Assembly (NCBI GenBank): GCA_011390755.1
Contig: JAABRU010000030.1
Coordinates: 1 to 51,031 of the forward strand
DNA length: 51,031 bases
Source: Desulfobacteraceae bacterium
GTDB taxonomy: Bacteria > Desulfobacterota > Desulfobacteria > Desulfobacterales > Desulfococcaceae
Reading direction: 5' to 3'
A program made the translations under genes and the position numbers. The notes beneath the pieces are model-generated. The model saw nothing but the letters and a program-made list of their open reading frames with translations, did no database searches and was not told the DNA's origin. How positions within the stretch are numbered: the first letter of the stretch is position 1; every line of letters starts with the position of its first letter. Shown piece by piece: positions 17,991 through 25,983 of the stretch.

Positions 17991-19181
17991 TCAGCCGACC
18001 CAAAGGTTTATGGCAAAACGTGCTGCCAATATAGATTGAACAAGTATAAAAATTAATAATAAAGGATAAAAAATCATCCTTTTATTTAATATATTACTTA
18101 TTGATAAACATAAAAACGGAAATGCAAGAAGAGAATACCGGATATATCCTCCGCCATATCCCATACTTGCAGGGAAATATGCGAAAATAGCATAAAATAC
18201 TATAAAAATTATATTTTTTGATTTAAAGACAAAATAAGATGCGGGAAGCATAATGCATATAAAAATCTTATCAACCAATCCATTGTTATATGAAAAAAAA
18301 TTATCGCAGGGTGAAAAAATGTATCTGAAAAAATGGACAGGATTTATGATATTTATCACTGATGTTCCAAAAACACCCAGCTTATTTGCATTAAACCATG
18401 CCATATATGAGCCAGTAGTCAGTTTATAAAATGTCAGAAAACAGACAGTGCTGAAAATAAAAACAGCGACAATTCTGGCGTGAAAAAACATATCAAATCG
18501 CTTTCTGGATACAATATAATATAAAAAAATCAGCAAAATCGCCAATAGAGAAAAAAAACCGTGCGGTCTGCTGAGAGGCAAAAAGAATGCAAAATATAAG
18601 GATTTGTTATTATTGATAGAATAATAATATAAAAACGCAAACAACAGGAACAGAAACAAAGATTCGGAATATATTACATTCAGATAGAAAGCAGATGGAA
18701 ATGAAAATATCAAAAACAGACATATCAGACAAGCTTCTGCACTGATATACAGGGAAGCGAATTTATAAAAATATATGGAAAAAAGAAAAGAAAACAGTGC
18801 AACAGCAATTAAGGAGGAAATATATGAATTATCAATAAAAAAATTGGTTATTTTAATAATATTTGGGAATAAAGGGTAAAATCTTTTGCTCTGAAACATA
18901 GCTTCAGAATATCCTTTTTCCGATAAAAGCAAATAGTGCTGGCCGTCCCAATTTGAAAAAGGTATATAATAATTAATTTTTTCTCCTGAAAAATATCTGT
19001 TCCATAAATTAATTTTTTTATATTCATCAGGAACAGCATGAAATGAAGCGATAATGATCGTGCTGATAAGAATTTTGAAAAACAGAAATAATATCATAAT
19101 TTTAATATATACGATATTTTTCATTAAAAAATTGAGAATATTTCCTTTTTTCATATTTGAGAATATTTGAATTTTTAACAT
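17991..19181 (-). CDS. PIG-V-like (GPI mannosyltransferase II-type) GT-C membrane protein
   Basis: A polytopic protein of about 396 residues with the motif FSNWDGQHYLLLSEKGY, which matches the catalytic loop of the PIG-V family (WD.xHY), and SKRFYPLFP after it. PIG-V enzymes add mannose from a lipid-phosphate donor. The open frame reaches 19322, but the extra N-terminus is read from an inverted-repeat element. The ATG at 19181, after GGATGAC, is more credible. The gene is strikingly AT-rich, with abundant AAA, ATA and TTT codons compared with both neighbours, a sign of recent acquisition. Bacterial members are thought to mannosylate lipids or proteins at the outer face of the membrane. Confidence 0.7.
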   Translation of the reverse strand: MLKIQIFSNMKKGNILNFLMKNIVYIKIMILFLFFKILISTIIIASFHAVPDEYKKINLWNRYFSGEKINYYIPFSNWDGQHYLLLSEKGYSEAMFQSKRFYPLFPNIIKITNFFIDNSYISSLIAVALFSFLFSIYFYKFASLYISAEACLICLFLIFSFPSAFYLNVIYSESLFLFLLFAFLYYYSINNNKSLYFAFFLPLSRPHGFFSLLAILLIFLYYIVSRKRFDMFFHARIVAVFIFSTVCFLTFYKLTTGSYMAWFNANKLGVFGTSVINIINPVHFFRYIFSPCDNFFSYNNGLVDKIFICIMLPASYFVFKSKNIIFIVFYAIFAYFPASMGYGGGYIRYSLLAFPFLCLSISNILNKRMIFYPLLLIFILVQSILAARFAINLWVG

Positions 19182-19211
19182 ATAGTCATCCAATTTTGGT
19201 TTTTCCTGGCA

Positions 19212-19358
19212 CATAAGTGGACTGTCAAATAAATTTTTTACCCTTTTAAAAAGTCCTGACGGAGGAGTCCAAACTGAAAGTTTGGAAGTCTGCCAAACTT
19301 TCAGTTTGGCACTCCTCCGCAACTTTTCTGAGTGTACAGAAATATATTTGACAGACCA
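19212..19358. mobile_element. Nested inverted-repeat element at the 5' end of the PIG-V-like gene
   Basis: The outer ends GTGGACTGTCAAATA and the complement of ATATTTGACAGACCAC are near-perfect inverted repeats. Nested inside is a second palindrome: GGAGGAGTCCAAACTGAAAG (from 19261) pairs with CTTTCAGTTTGGCACTCCTCC (to 19318). It codes for nothing genuine, but supplies spurious start codons to the downstream gene. Confidence 0.7.
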
Positions 19359-19469
19359 CTAGTACACCAAGGCATAAATACGTACACACTTTTCAGTCCG
19401 GCAGAAACCTTTAAATCCAGGCATCAGATGTCCGGATACTGTGTACGAACTTACGCCTTGGTGTACTAG
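19359..19469. mobile_element. MITE-like element with CTAGTACACCAAGGC ends
   Basis: A 111-bp element with perfect 15-bp terminal inverted repeats, CTAGTACACCAAGGC and GCCTTGGTGTACTAG. The similarity continues inward (TAAATACGTACAC against GTGTACGAACTTA). It abuts the preceding element directly. No ORF. Confidence 0.75.
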
Positions 19470-19523
19470 TACATGAAGCAGTAAATACGCTTCGGGTTAC
19501 TACCGGCTAACTTCTGGGGGATT

Positions 19524-19898
19524 TTATAGCCCTTTGAGTGCGATAGTGCTCAGAATATGAAAAAGTACATTGTTTAAAAGATGTCTCCCTGATTCTAAGC
19601 CATAAAGTTCTACATCCAGCATATGAGATAACCAGGTCAGGGGATGCCAGTACAATTTTTCAGTATCTCTGAAACTGAATGCCCACTTTATGCTTTCATA
19701 GGTAAGTCCTTTCTGCACATGATGGTTTTCCGTAATATACAGATTATCGTCGAACCCTAAAAAATCATGACTTGTCACCTGAAAATAAACTGCAAGCACA
19801 GATAATACTATAATCAGGCAGATAAAAATATCATAACCTACCCCCAAAATTCTTTTATCTTTATATGAAATATCAGCTATAACCATAGTATGTTGCAT
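19524..19898 (-). pseudogene. Truncated TMTC-like glycosyltransferase (N-terminal fragment)
   Basis: 124 codons that align with the first about 115 residues of the 580-residue protein at 15412: FLGFDDNLYITENHHVQKG and LYWHPLTWLSHMLDVELYG match FISLDDTEYVTENPYVKNG and GYWHPLTWVSHMLDCELYG. After NNVLFHILSTIAL the frame ends at a stop, and the sequence becomes repeat elements (19212-19469). The rest of the enzyme, including all TPRs, is missing, so this is a remnant broken by element insertion or deletion. Confidence 0.8.
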
Positions 19899-20010
19899 TT
19901 TTTGTCCTGAGCAGAGTGTTCCCCTGCAATATTTTTCAGAAATTTATCCTGGCATAATGCGGTTGCTGCGGAATGCAATCCTGATAAACTGATATATTTG
20001 AGAAATATGT

Positions 20011-21441
20011 TTAGACAAACTTGATTTTTCTGGCCGCAAACACCACCATTTTCAGCAGCAGCCAGCCGTGTTTCCACCGTTCAATATTGGTATCTCCGTA
20101 AGTTCTGGCACGGTAACGGATGGGGATTTCCACGATTTTAAAATTGAGTTTTGCGGCTCCGAACAGGAGATCAAAATCCCCGAAAGGGTCGAATTCTCCG
20201 AAATAATCCCGGTTTTTGGCGATTAATTCATAATCCTTTTTCCATAAAACCTTTGTCCCGCATAAGGTATCCTTTATGGGCTGGCCCAGCAACCAGGAAA
20301 AGGCCAGGCTGAAAAATTTGTTGCCCACCATATTCAGAAAGCGCATGGAATCCTGTTCCAGGGGATATACCAGACGGACACCGTTGATGAATTCCCCCTT
20401 TCCCGAAGCAATGGCTTCATAAAAACGGGGCAGGTCTTCCGGGGGAACTGTCATATCCGCATCCAGGATCATCAGAATATCCCCTTCGGCCTTTTCAAAT
20501 CCCAGGCGTACCGCATCCCCTTTTCCCTTTCCGGTCTGGCGGTACAGGCGGCAGTTTTTTTCCGGATACTGCGGAATCAGTTTTTCAATGCTTTCAAAGG
20601 TATTGTCCTGTGAATGTCCTTCCACGAATATGATTTCTGTTTTTTCCCCCATTTCGGGTGTCCGTTGGAGAATCTGTTTAATATTACCGGCCTCATTCCG
20701 GGCCGGAACAATGACGGAAACAGAAGGGGAAGTCATTTTTTCCGTTTTCTGCATCGGGCCTGCAATGGTAAAACCGGTCAGAGCAAACCAGTGAAAGGGC
20801 CATATGTTTGCAAGAAAACGATTCAATAACTCCGAAAGATAAGGGATTTTCAGGGGAAGAAGAATTGCCGGAGTGTATTTAATCAGCCTGAAACCGGACA
20901 GGTTCAGAAGATTCGCTATATCATGGGGCGCAAACCAGTTCTGTTCCAGAGTCATTGCCCCCAGTCTGAAAAACCGGACAAAAGATAAGGGAATTCTCCA
21001 TATATTATTATAATAGTTCAGGATCAGACGGGTTCCCGGATGGCACAGCGGATGAAGATTTTCCAGCAGGGCCTGTACATCCCAAAGATCATTCACCAGA
21101 TCGGAGAGGATGATAATATCGAATTTTTCTCTAAGACGGATTTCCTGTGCATCCGCGCACAGAAAACACAGATCCGGATATTTTCTGTGCGCGGTCCGGA
21201 GCATTTTTTCTGAAAAATCAATCCCCACCCCGAATTCCGCCTGCAGAGATGCCAGCAGATCGCCCTGTCCGCAGCCCAGTTCCAGAATTTTCCGGCCCGG
21301 CGGCACAATATGTCTGTAATAACGGCGGAGAAGTCGGTGATAATAGGCTCCGGCCCGCCGGGGATTTTCTTTCTGCTGCGATACCCCGTTCCAGTGGGCA
21401 ATCCGTTTTTTCTGATATATCTTTTCTGCTTCTGTATTCAT
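20011..21441 (-). CDS. Fused SAM methyltransferase and GT2 glycosyltransferase
   Basis: About 476 residues. The N-terminal third is a class I methyltransferase with ILELGCGQGDLLASLQ (motif I), GVGIDFSEKML and FDIIILSDLVNDLWD. From about residue 245 a complete GT2 domain follows: VSVIVPARNEAGNIKQIL, EIIFVEGHSQDNT, MILDADMTVPPEDLP, with GTKVLWKKDY and FDPFGDFDLLFGA. The start at 21441 forms an ATGA overlap with the upstream GT2-GtrA gene; an in-frame ATG at 21462 is possible. Fusion of a glycan-modifying methyltransferase to a polyprenyl-phosphate-sugar-synthase-like domain suggests both act on the same lipid-linked pathway. Confidence 0.8.
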   Translation of the reverse strand: MNTEAEKIYQKKRIAHWNGVSQQKENPRRAGAYYHRLLRRYYRHIVPPGRKILELGCGQGDLLASLQAEFGVGIDFSEKMLRTAHRKYPDLCFLCADAQEIRLREKFDIIILSDLVNDLWDVQALLENLHPLCHPGTRLILNYYNNIWRIPLSFVRFFRLGAMTLEQNWFAPHDIANLLNLSGFRLIKYTPAILLPLKIPYLSELLNRFLANIWPFHWFALTGFTIAGPMQKTEKMTSPSVSVIVPARNEAGNIKQILQRTPEMGEKTEIIFVEGHSQDNTFESIEKLIPQYPEKNCRLYRQTGKGKGDAVRLGFEKAEGDILMILDADMTVPPEDLPRFYEAIASGKGEFINGVRLVYPLEQDSMRFLNMVGNKFFSLAFSWLLGQPIKDTLCGTKVLWKKDYELIAKNRDYFGEFDPFGDFDLLFGAAKLNFKIVEIPIRYRARTYGDTNIERWKHGWLLLKMVVFAARKIKFV

Positions 21442-22544
21442 ACCCCATCCCCCGATTTCCATCTCCGGAATGAATGGACACTGTAATTGATAATAATTCC
21501 GGTGAAAATGCCTGCCAGAAATGCAGGAATATCACTGAATGCGAAATAATAAACTGCGCTTAAAAATATCAGATAATGCATAATCGCTCCCGGAAGGGAA
21601 AGCCGTTGAAAGCGGATAAATTTTTTCTTCTCAAATCTGTCCGGAAACAGTTTCCCCTTTTCCCGGCATTCATATAGAACAAAATTAAAAAGAACTGAAA
21701 ATTCAATGGAAAGCAGCGCGGCAATATACAGGGGGAAAACAAACATCCTGCTCAGCAGCAGGTATGTCAGCAGATGAAAAACAAAGCCCAGAAAACCGAT
21801 AAAGCAGTATATCATATATTCTTCGGAATTGCGGAATCTGATTTTCGGAATATTCAGTAAAAATTCCAGCTGATCCTGCAATGACAGTTTGGAACTGCCG
21901 TGAATTCTGTCCGGGAAAATGATGGGAATTTCCACAACTCTGGCCCCGTTGCGGAGAAGTTCGCAAAGAAGGGAAGACTGAAAGGAATAGCCTCTGGTAG
22001 AGAGAAAAGACAGATTGCATTTTTGGAGAAGTTCCGCCCTGATGCACCGGTATCCGGACGTACAGTCGTGGATACGGGGCAGCCCGCCGATAAAACGGAT
22101 GAGCCAGTTGCCGAAAAGACTCATCATCCGGCGGCGGAAAGAAAAATTGGGGGTGTCTCCCCCGGGAGCAAAACGGGAACCGATGACAAGAGAAAAGCCG
22201 TAAGAGGTCAGGTGGATGAAGAGGGGAATCAGTGCCGGATCATGCTGCAGATCGGCATCCATTTCCAAAATCAGATCCGGATGCAGTGTCTGCATTGCGT
22301 AGGCTATTCCCTTTTTATAAGCTTCTCCGAGCCCTTTTTTGGGCCCGCTGATCAGATGAAGATTTTCATACTGCCGCATCAATTCTGTGACAATTTCACG
22401 GGTTCCGTCCGGAGAATTATCATCCACAACGAGAACATGAATCTCATGGGTACTGACCTGACTGCCCTGTGAAAATATGGCAGGGACAATGACAGGAATA
22501 TTCTCTCTTTCGTTATAAGTGGGCAGTATCACGCAGGCAATCAT
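21438..22544 (-). CDS. GT2 polyprenyl-phosphate mannose synthase-like enzyme with GtrA domain
   Basis: A 368-residue protein. Residues 1-235 are a DPM1-type GT2: VILPTYNERENIPVIVPAI, VLVVDDNSPDGT, LEMDADLQHDP, FAPGGDTPN and the DCTSGYRC loop are all near-canonical for dolichyl/polyprenyl-phosphate mannose synthases. Residues 240-365 form a GtrA-type four-helix membrane domain (IYCFIGFLGFVFHLLTYLLL), which in related proteins anchors the synthase or moves the lipid-linked sugar across the membrane. It is the first gene of the minus-strand glycan block and would provide the donor for the TMTC, DUF2723 and PIG-V-like enzymes downstream. Mannose is the likely sugar by family. Confidence 0.85.
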   Translation of the reverse strand: MIACVILPTYNERENIPVIVPAIFSQGSQVSTHEIHVLVVDDNSPDGTREIVTELMRQYENLHLISGPKKGLGEAYKKGIAYAMQTLHPDLILEMDADLQHDPALIPLFIHLTSYGFSLVIGSRFAPGGDTPNFSFRRRMMSLFGNWLIRFIGGLPRIHDCTSGYRCIRAELLQKCNLSFLSTRGYSFQSSLLCELLRNGARVVEIPIIFPDRIHGSSKLSLQDQLEFLLNIPKIRFRNSEEYMIYCFIGFLGFVFHLLTYLLLSRMFVFPLYIAALLSIEFSVLFNFVLYECREKGKLFPDRFEKKKFIRFQRLSLPGAIMHYLIFLSAVYYFAFSDIPAFLAGIFTGIIINYSVHSFRRWKSGDGV

Positions 22545-22643
22545 AATCTGCTTTCCGGTTTTTTGTTTCAGGTGTTTGGATCATAATTGAATCATAATAT
22601 GCTATGAGTCGGGCTGATGTGCAAGATTTTTTTGCAGCAGGAA

Positions 22644-22680
22644 GAAAAAAACCCCGCATTGCAAAGGCAGTGCAGGGTTT
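22644..22680 (-). terminator. Rho-independent terminator of the small membrane protein gene
   Basis: ACCCCGCATTGC pairs with GCAGTGCAGGGT (11 of 12 positions, one of them a wobble pair) and is followed on the minus strand by a T-run. It lies 25 bp past the stop of the 91-residue gene. Confidence 0.85.
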
Positions 22681-22704
22681 TCAAATGTCGGGCAGGAAAA
22701 AAAA

Positions 22705-22980
22705 TTATGCTTTTTTCAGTGATTCGATTTCTTTTTTCAGTTCACTGATTTCCTGTTTGTATTTTTCCACATCATCTGTTTCTTCTTCTTTGGGACTGTC
22801 TTTGTCTTTTTTCCAGGTATCTTTCAGTTCATCAAAGCCCAGATAAAGGGCCAGACCGCCGCCCAGCAGAAGCATTATCGGAACCGAACCGGCCAGGATC
22901 TGCAAAAATTCTGTAAACCAGACTGCAAGGCCGATGACACCCAATACCGCCGCTACTGCACCACCAATCAAAGTTTTCAT
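22705..22980 (-). CDS. Small membrane protein with C-terminal coiled coil
   Basis: A 91-residue protein with two hydrophobic helices (about 5-22 and 28-48, glycine-rich) followed by a charged linker and a heptad-like coiled coil (VEKYKQEISELKKEIESLKK). A GGAGGAAG ribosome site precedes the ATG and a strong terminator follows, so it is a well-formed single-gene unit. I do not recognise the family. It could be a membrane scaffold or a phage-shock-like accessory, but nothing in the context settles it. Confidence 0.7.
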   Translation of the reverse strand: MKTLIGGAVAAVLGVIGLAVWFTEFLQILAGSVPIMLLLGGGLALYLGFDELKDTWKKDKDSPKEEETDDVEKYKQEISELKKEIESLKKA

Positions 22981-23346
22981 AAAAAATCTTCCTCCTTTTG
23001 ATTCTTAACAATTCAATATATTACTGTTATCCCCCAAAAAGATAAAACATCTTTTCTCCGGCTGTTTCCCCTTTTGAACCTGCTTTATAAGAATTCAATT
23101 GAATCAAGCATTTCTGCAAATATCACAACAGATTTTGTAACGCAAGCTTAATTTTATTCTCTGCTTTTTTTATTCCCTTTCCTGTGTGTTAAAATTCAAT
23201 ATCCTGAATTTACAATCCATACGCACAGCAGAACAGGGAAAATAAGTGTTGCCAAGCCCGGAATGTTCTGTTAATCTGCATGTTTTCATATGTCGGTTTT
23301 TCCAATCTCCCGGCCCTTCCGGGCCGCCGGAATACAAGGACGCTGT
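22981..23346. other. Divergent intergenic region
   Basis: Separates the minus-strand small membrane protein from the plus-strand acyltransferase and must hold promoters for both. It is AT-rich, with TAAGAATTCAATTGAATCAA and a T/C-rich tract, but I see no convincing -35/-10 pair or operator. A long upstream extension of the acyltransferase frame begins here without a ribosome site. Confidence 0.4.
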
Positions 23347-25983
23347 ATGTTTCAGAAAATAAAAGATTTTATCCGGTATTTACAGACAATGGCCAGTGAC
23401 TGGACAGATACGGCACTGGAGGGAACCCACCATCATTACCGCTGTTTTTTTCCCAGAGACAGGGGAAAAATTACGGAACTGGCACTGCGCTTTATTTTTT
23501 CCGGTATCCGCCTTAACGAAGAGCAGACCCGCATGATTCGGGAACTGCCGGAAGGCGCTGTTCCTGTGTATATAAACAAATACAAAAGTGATTTTGAATA
23601 TCTTTTTTATCATATCCGTTATAATCAGGAAGGGCTGCCGGTACCGGAAATCGGTTTTGATTATGCATTTTTCTGGCTGCAGTCGCTTTCCCGCATTTTT
23701 AAAATCATTTTGTCCCATATTCTGTATTTCTGCAAAAATTTCGCACTGCCCAATCCCTACAGCAGTGACTATATCCGGGAAGAACTCAAAGCCGGGCGCG
23801 CCGCCTTTCTTTCCCTGGTGGAGGAAAAGGGTTTTTATCTGCGTTTTGTAAAAGAAAAAACAGATCCCCTGCGCTATCTGATTGAAATGCAGAAAGAAAA
23901 TGAATCCCCCCTTTATCTGATCCCCCAACTGATATTTTACAGCAAAAAACCCCGCCGCGCCACCCCGGGACTGATGGATTTTTTCTTCGGTTCCCAGGAA
24001 AATCCCGGAAAAATCCGCCGGATGTTTATGATACTGCGGCAGAATGAAAATATTTTTGTGGAAATATCCGAACCGGTGAATCTGCAGGAATTTATCACCC
24101 ATAAACTCTATAAGGATCTGAGTTCTGAAGAACAGGCCCTGCTCCTGCGGCGTCAGCTGCTGATCCGTCTCAACCGTCACCGCCAGAGCATTACCGGGCC
24201 TTTGCTGAAATCCAGGGCGGAGCTCAAGGAAAATATCCTGACCAACAAACGGCTGCGCAGTTATATGGAAAATTACGCGGAAACCCGTAAAATCCCCCTG
24301 CGCAGGGCCCGGAAGGAAGCCGACGGATATATTGATGAAATTGCGGCCAAATACAGCCTGAACATGATTCAGATCTTTTCCCTTGTGCTCCGCTGGGTCT
24401 TCGGCATCATGTTTGAAGGCATATCCGTAAACCGGGATGCCCTGCAGCGGATCCGCACACTTTCCCGCAAAGGCCCTGTTGTTCTGGTCCCCTGCCATAA
24501 AAGCCATATTGACTACCTGGTGATATCCTATCTGATGTATAATAATGATATGCCCTGTCCCTATATTGCGGCCGGAAAAAATCTGTCTTTCTGGCCCATG
24601 GGCCCTATTTTCCGGAATGCGGGCGCGTTTTTTATCCGCCGCACCTTTAAAGGTGCCGTCCTTTATTCCAAAGTTTTTTCCGAATATATCTATAAAATTC
24701 TGGAAGAGGGATTCAATATCGAATTTTTTATTGAAGGGGGCAGAAGCCGTACCGGAAAACTGCTGCAGCCCAAGCTGGGCTTTTTATCCATACTGCTCAA
24801 CGCCTTTAAGGCCGGGGCATCGGAAGACCTGATTTTTGTCCCGGTCTTTATCGGTTATGACCGGGTCCCCGAAGAAGGGGCCTATCTGCGGGAACTGGAG
24901 GGCGGCAAAAAAAATCCGGAAAACCTGAAACAGGTTATCCGCGCCCGTAAATTTCTGCGGAAACGCTACGGCAGAATTTATATCCGCTTTCATGAGGGCA
25001 TTCTCATGAGCGAAGTGCTGGCGGAAAAAGAAACCCCGTTTCAGGATATGCCCAGCAAGGAATTTAATACCCTGTGCCGCAGTCTCGGTCACCGCATTGT
25101 CAATGCCATTGACCGGATGAGTGTGATTACCCCCCATGCCATTGTGGCCTCCGCAATTCTCAATACCAGACGCAAACGGCTTTCCTATTCCGGACTGCTG
25201 GCGGATATTGAAACCTATATGAATTATCTGTCAAATCAGAAAGCCCAGCTGGCCGACACCCTGCTGCTGGATCATGTCCGGGCTGCGGATTATGTCATGG
25301 ATAATTATATACAGCGCAAATTTATTGAAGTGATCGAGTCCCAGGAGGAGGAGGATGATGAAAAATGCTTTGTCATCAATCCGGCCAAAAGAACCGCTTT
25401 GGAATATTATAAAAACAACTGTATCACAGCCTTCAGTCCCGCGGCCTTTACAGCTCTGGCGGTTTTGAATACAGATGCCTTTCAGTTTGCCGGAGCCGAC
25501 CTTTATGAAAGTTTTGCTTTCCTGCAGGATTTTTTCAGCAATGAATTTTCTTCCGATGCGGAACGGCCCCCGGAACATTATGTGCATAAAAATATCAAAG
25601 CCTTTATTGACGAGGCCATTCTGATGCCGCATCCCAGTATGCCGGACAGATACAATCTGACCTCCGCGGGATTCCGCAAACTGAAACTTTTTGCGGCCTT
25701 TCTGAATTCCTATTTTGAATCCTACTGGATTACCCTTCATTTTTTCATGCGGTATCCCAGAAATTTTGTGGAACCGGATAACCGCATAAAAAAAATCCAG
25801 TCCATGGGAAACCGTATGTTCCGGAAAAAAGAGGTGGAGCTGCCCGAGGCTCTTTCCCGGATCAATTATAAAAATGCAGCGGACTATTTTCTCAGCAATG
25901 GCGTAAAAGGCTCGGAGGATGAGGAAAAGATAGAATTTTACAGAAAAAAAATCCGCCGTTATATGGAACTGCTGCAGTCATGA
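23347..25983 (+). CDS. Glycerol-3-phosphate acyltransferase (PlsB-like)
   Basis: About 878 residues, the size of PlsB. The acyltransferase blocks are in order. Block I is CHKSHIDYLV with the catalytic HX4D (H384, D389). Block II is AGAFFIRRTFKG. Block III is FFIEGGRSRTGKLLQPKLGF, binding the glycerol-phosphate. Block IV is LIFVPVFIGYDRVPE. The enzyme esterifies sn-glycerol-3-phosphate at position 1 on the inner membrane, starting phospholipid synthesis. The start at 23347 has AAGGA six bases upstream; an ATG 57 bases earlier does not. It is coupled by ATGA overlap to the MurU-AmgK-like fusion, an unusual partner. Confidence 0.85.
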   Translation: MFQKIKDFIRYLQTMASDWTDTALEGTHHHYRCFFPRDRGKITELALRFIFSGIRLNEEQTRMIRELPEGAVPVYINKYKSDFEYLFYHIRYNQEGLPVPEIGFDYAFFWLQSLSRIFKIILSHILYFCKNFALPNPYSSDYIREELKAGRAAFLSLVEEKGFYLRFVKEKTDPLRYLIEMQKENESPLYLIPQLIFYSKKPRRATPGLMDFFFGSQENPGKIRRMFMILRQNENIFVEISEPVNLQEFITHKLYKDLSSEEQALLLRRQLLIRLNRHRQSITGPLLKSRAELKENILTNKRLRSYMENYAETRKIPLRRARKEADGYIDEIAAKYSLNMIQIFSLVLRWVFGIMFEGISVNRDALQRIRTLSRKGPVVLVPCHKSHIDYLVISYLMYNNDMPCPYIAAGKNLSFWPMGPIFRNAGAFFIRRTFKGAVLYSKVFSEYIYKILEEGFNIEFFIEGGRSRTGKLLQPKLGFLSILLNAFKAGASEDLIFVPVFIGYDRVPEEGAYLRELEGGKKNPENLKQVIRARKFLRKRYGRIYIRFHEGILMSEVLAEKETPFQDMPSKEFNTLCRSLGHRIVNAIDRMSVITPHAIVASAILNTRRKRLSYSGLLADIETYMNYLSNQKAQLADTLLLDHVRAADYVMDNYIQRKFIEVIESQEEEDDEKCFVINPAKRTALEYYKNNCITAFSPAAFTALAVLNTDAFQFAGADLYESFAFLQDFFSNEFSSDAERPPEHYVHKNIKAFIDEAILMPHPSMPDRYNLTSAGFRKLKLFAAFLNSYFESYWITLHFFMRYPRNFVEPDNRIKKIQSMGNRMFRKKEVELPEALSRINYKNAADYFLSNGVKGSEDEEKIEFYRKKIRRYMELLQS

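Noticed and set aside
19182-19322. N-terminal extension of the PIG-V-like protein
   Set aside because: Those 47 codons are read from a nested palindromic element; the family's N-terminus begins at the internal Met.
23380-24507. 375-codon minus-strand ORF opposite the PlsB-like gene
   Set aside because: Shadow of a conserved acyltransferase gene.
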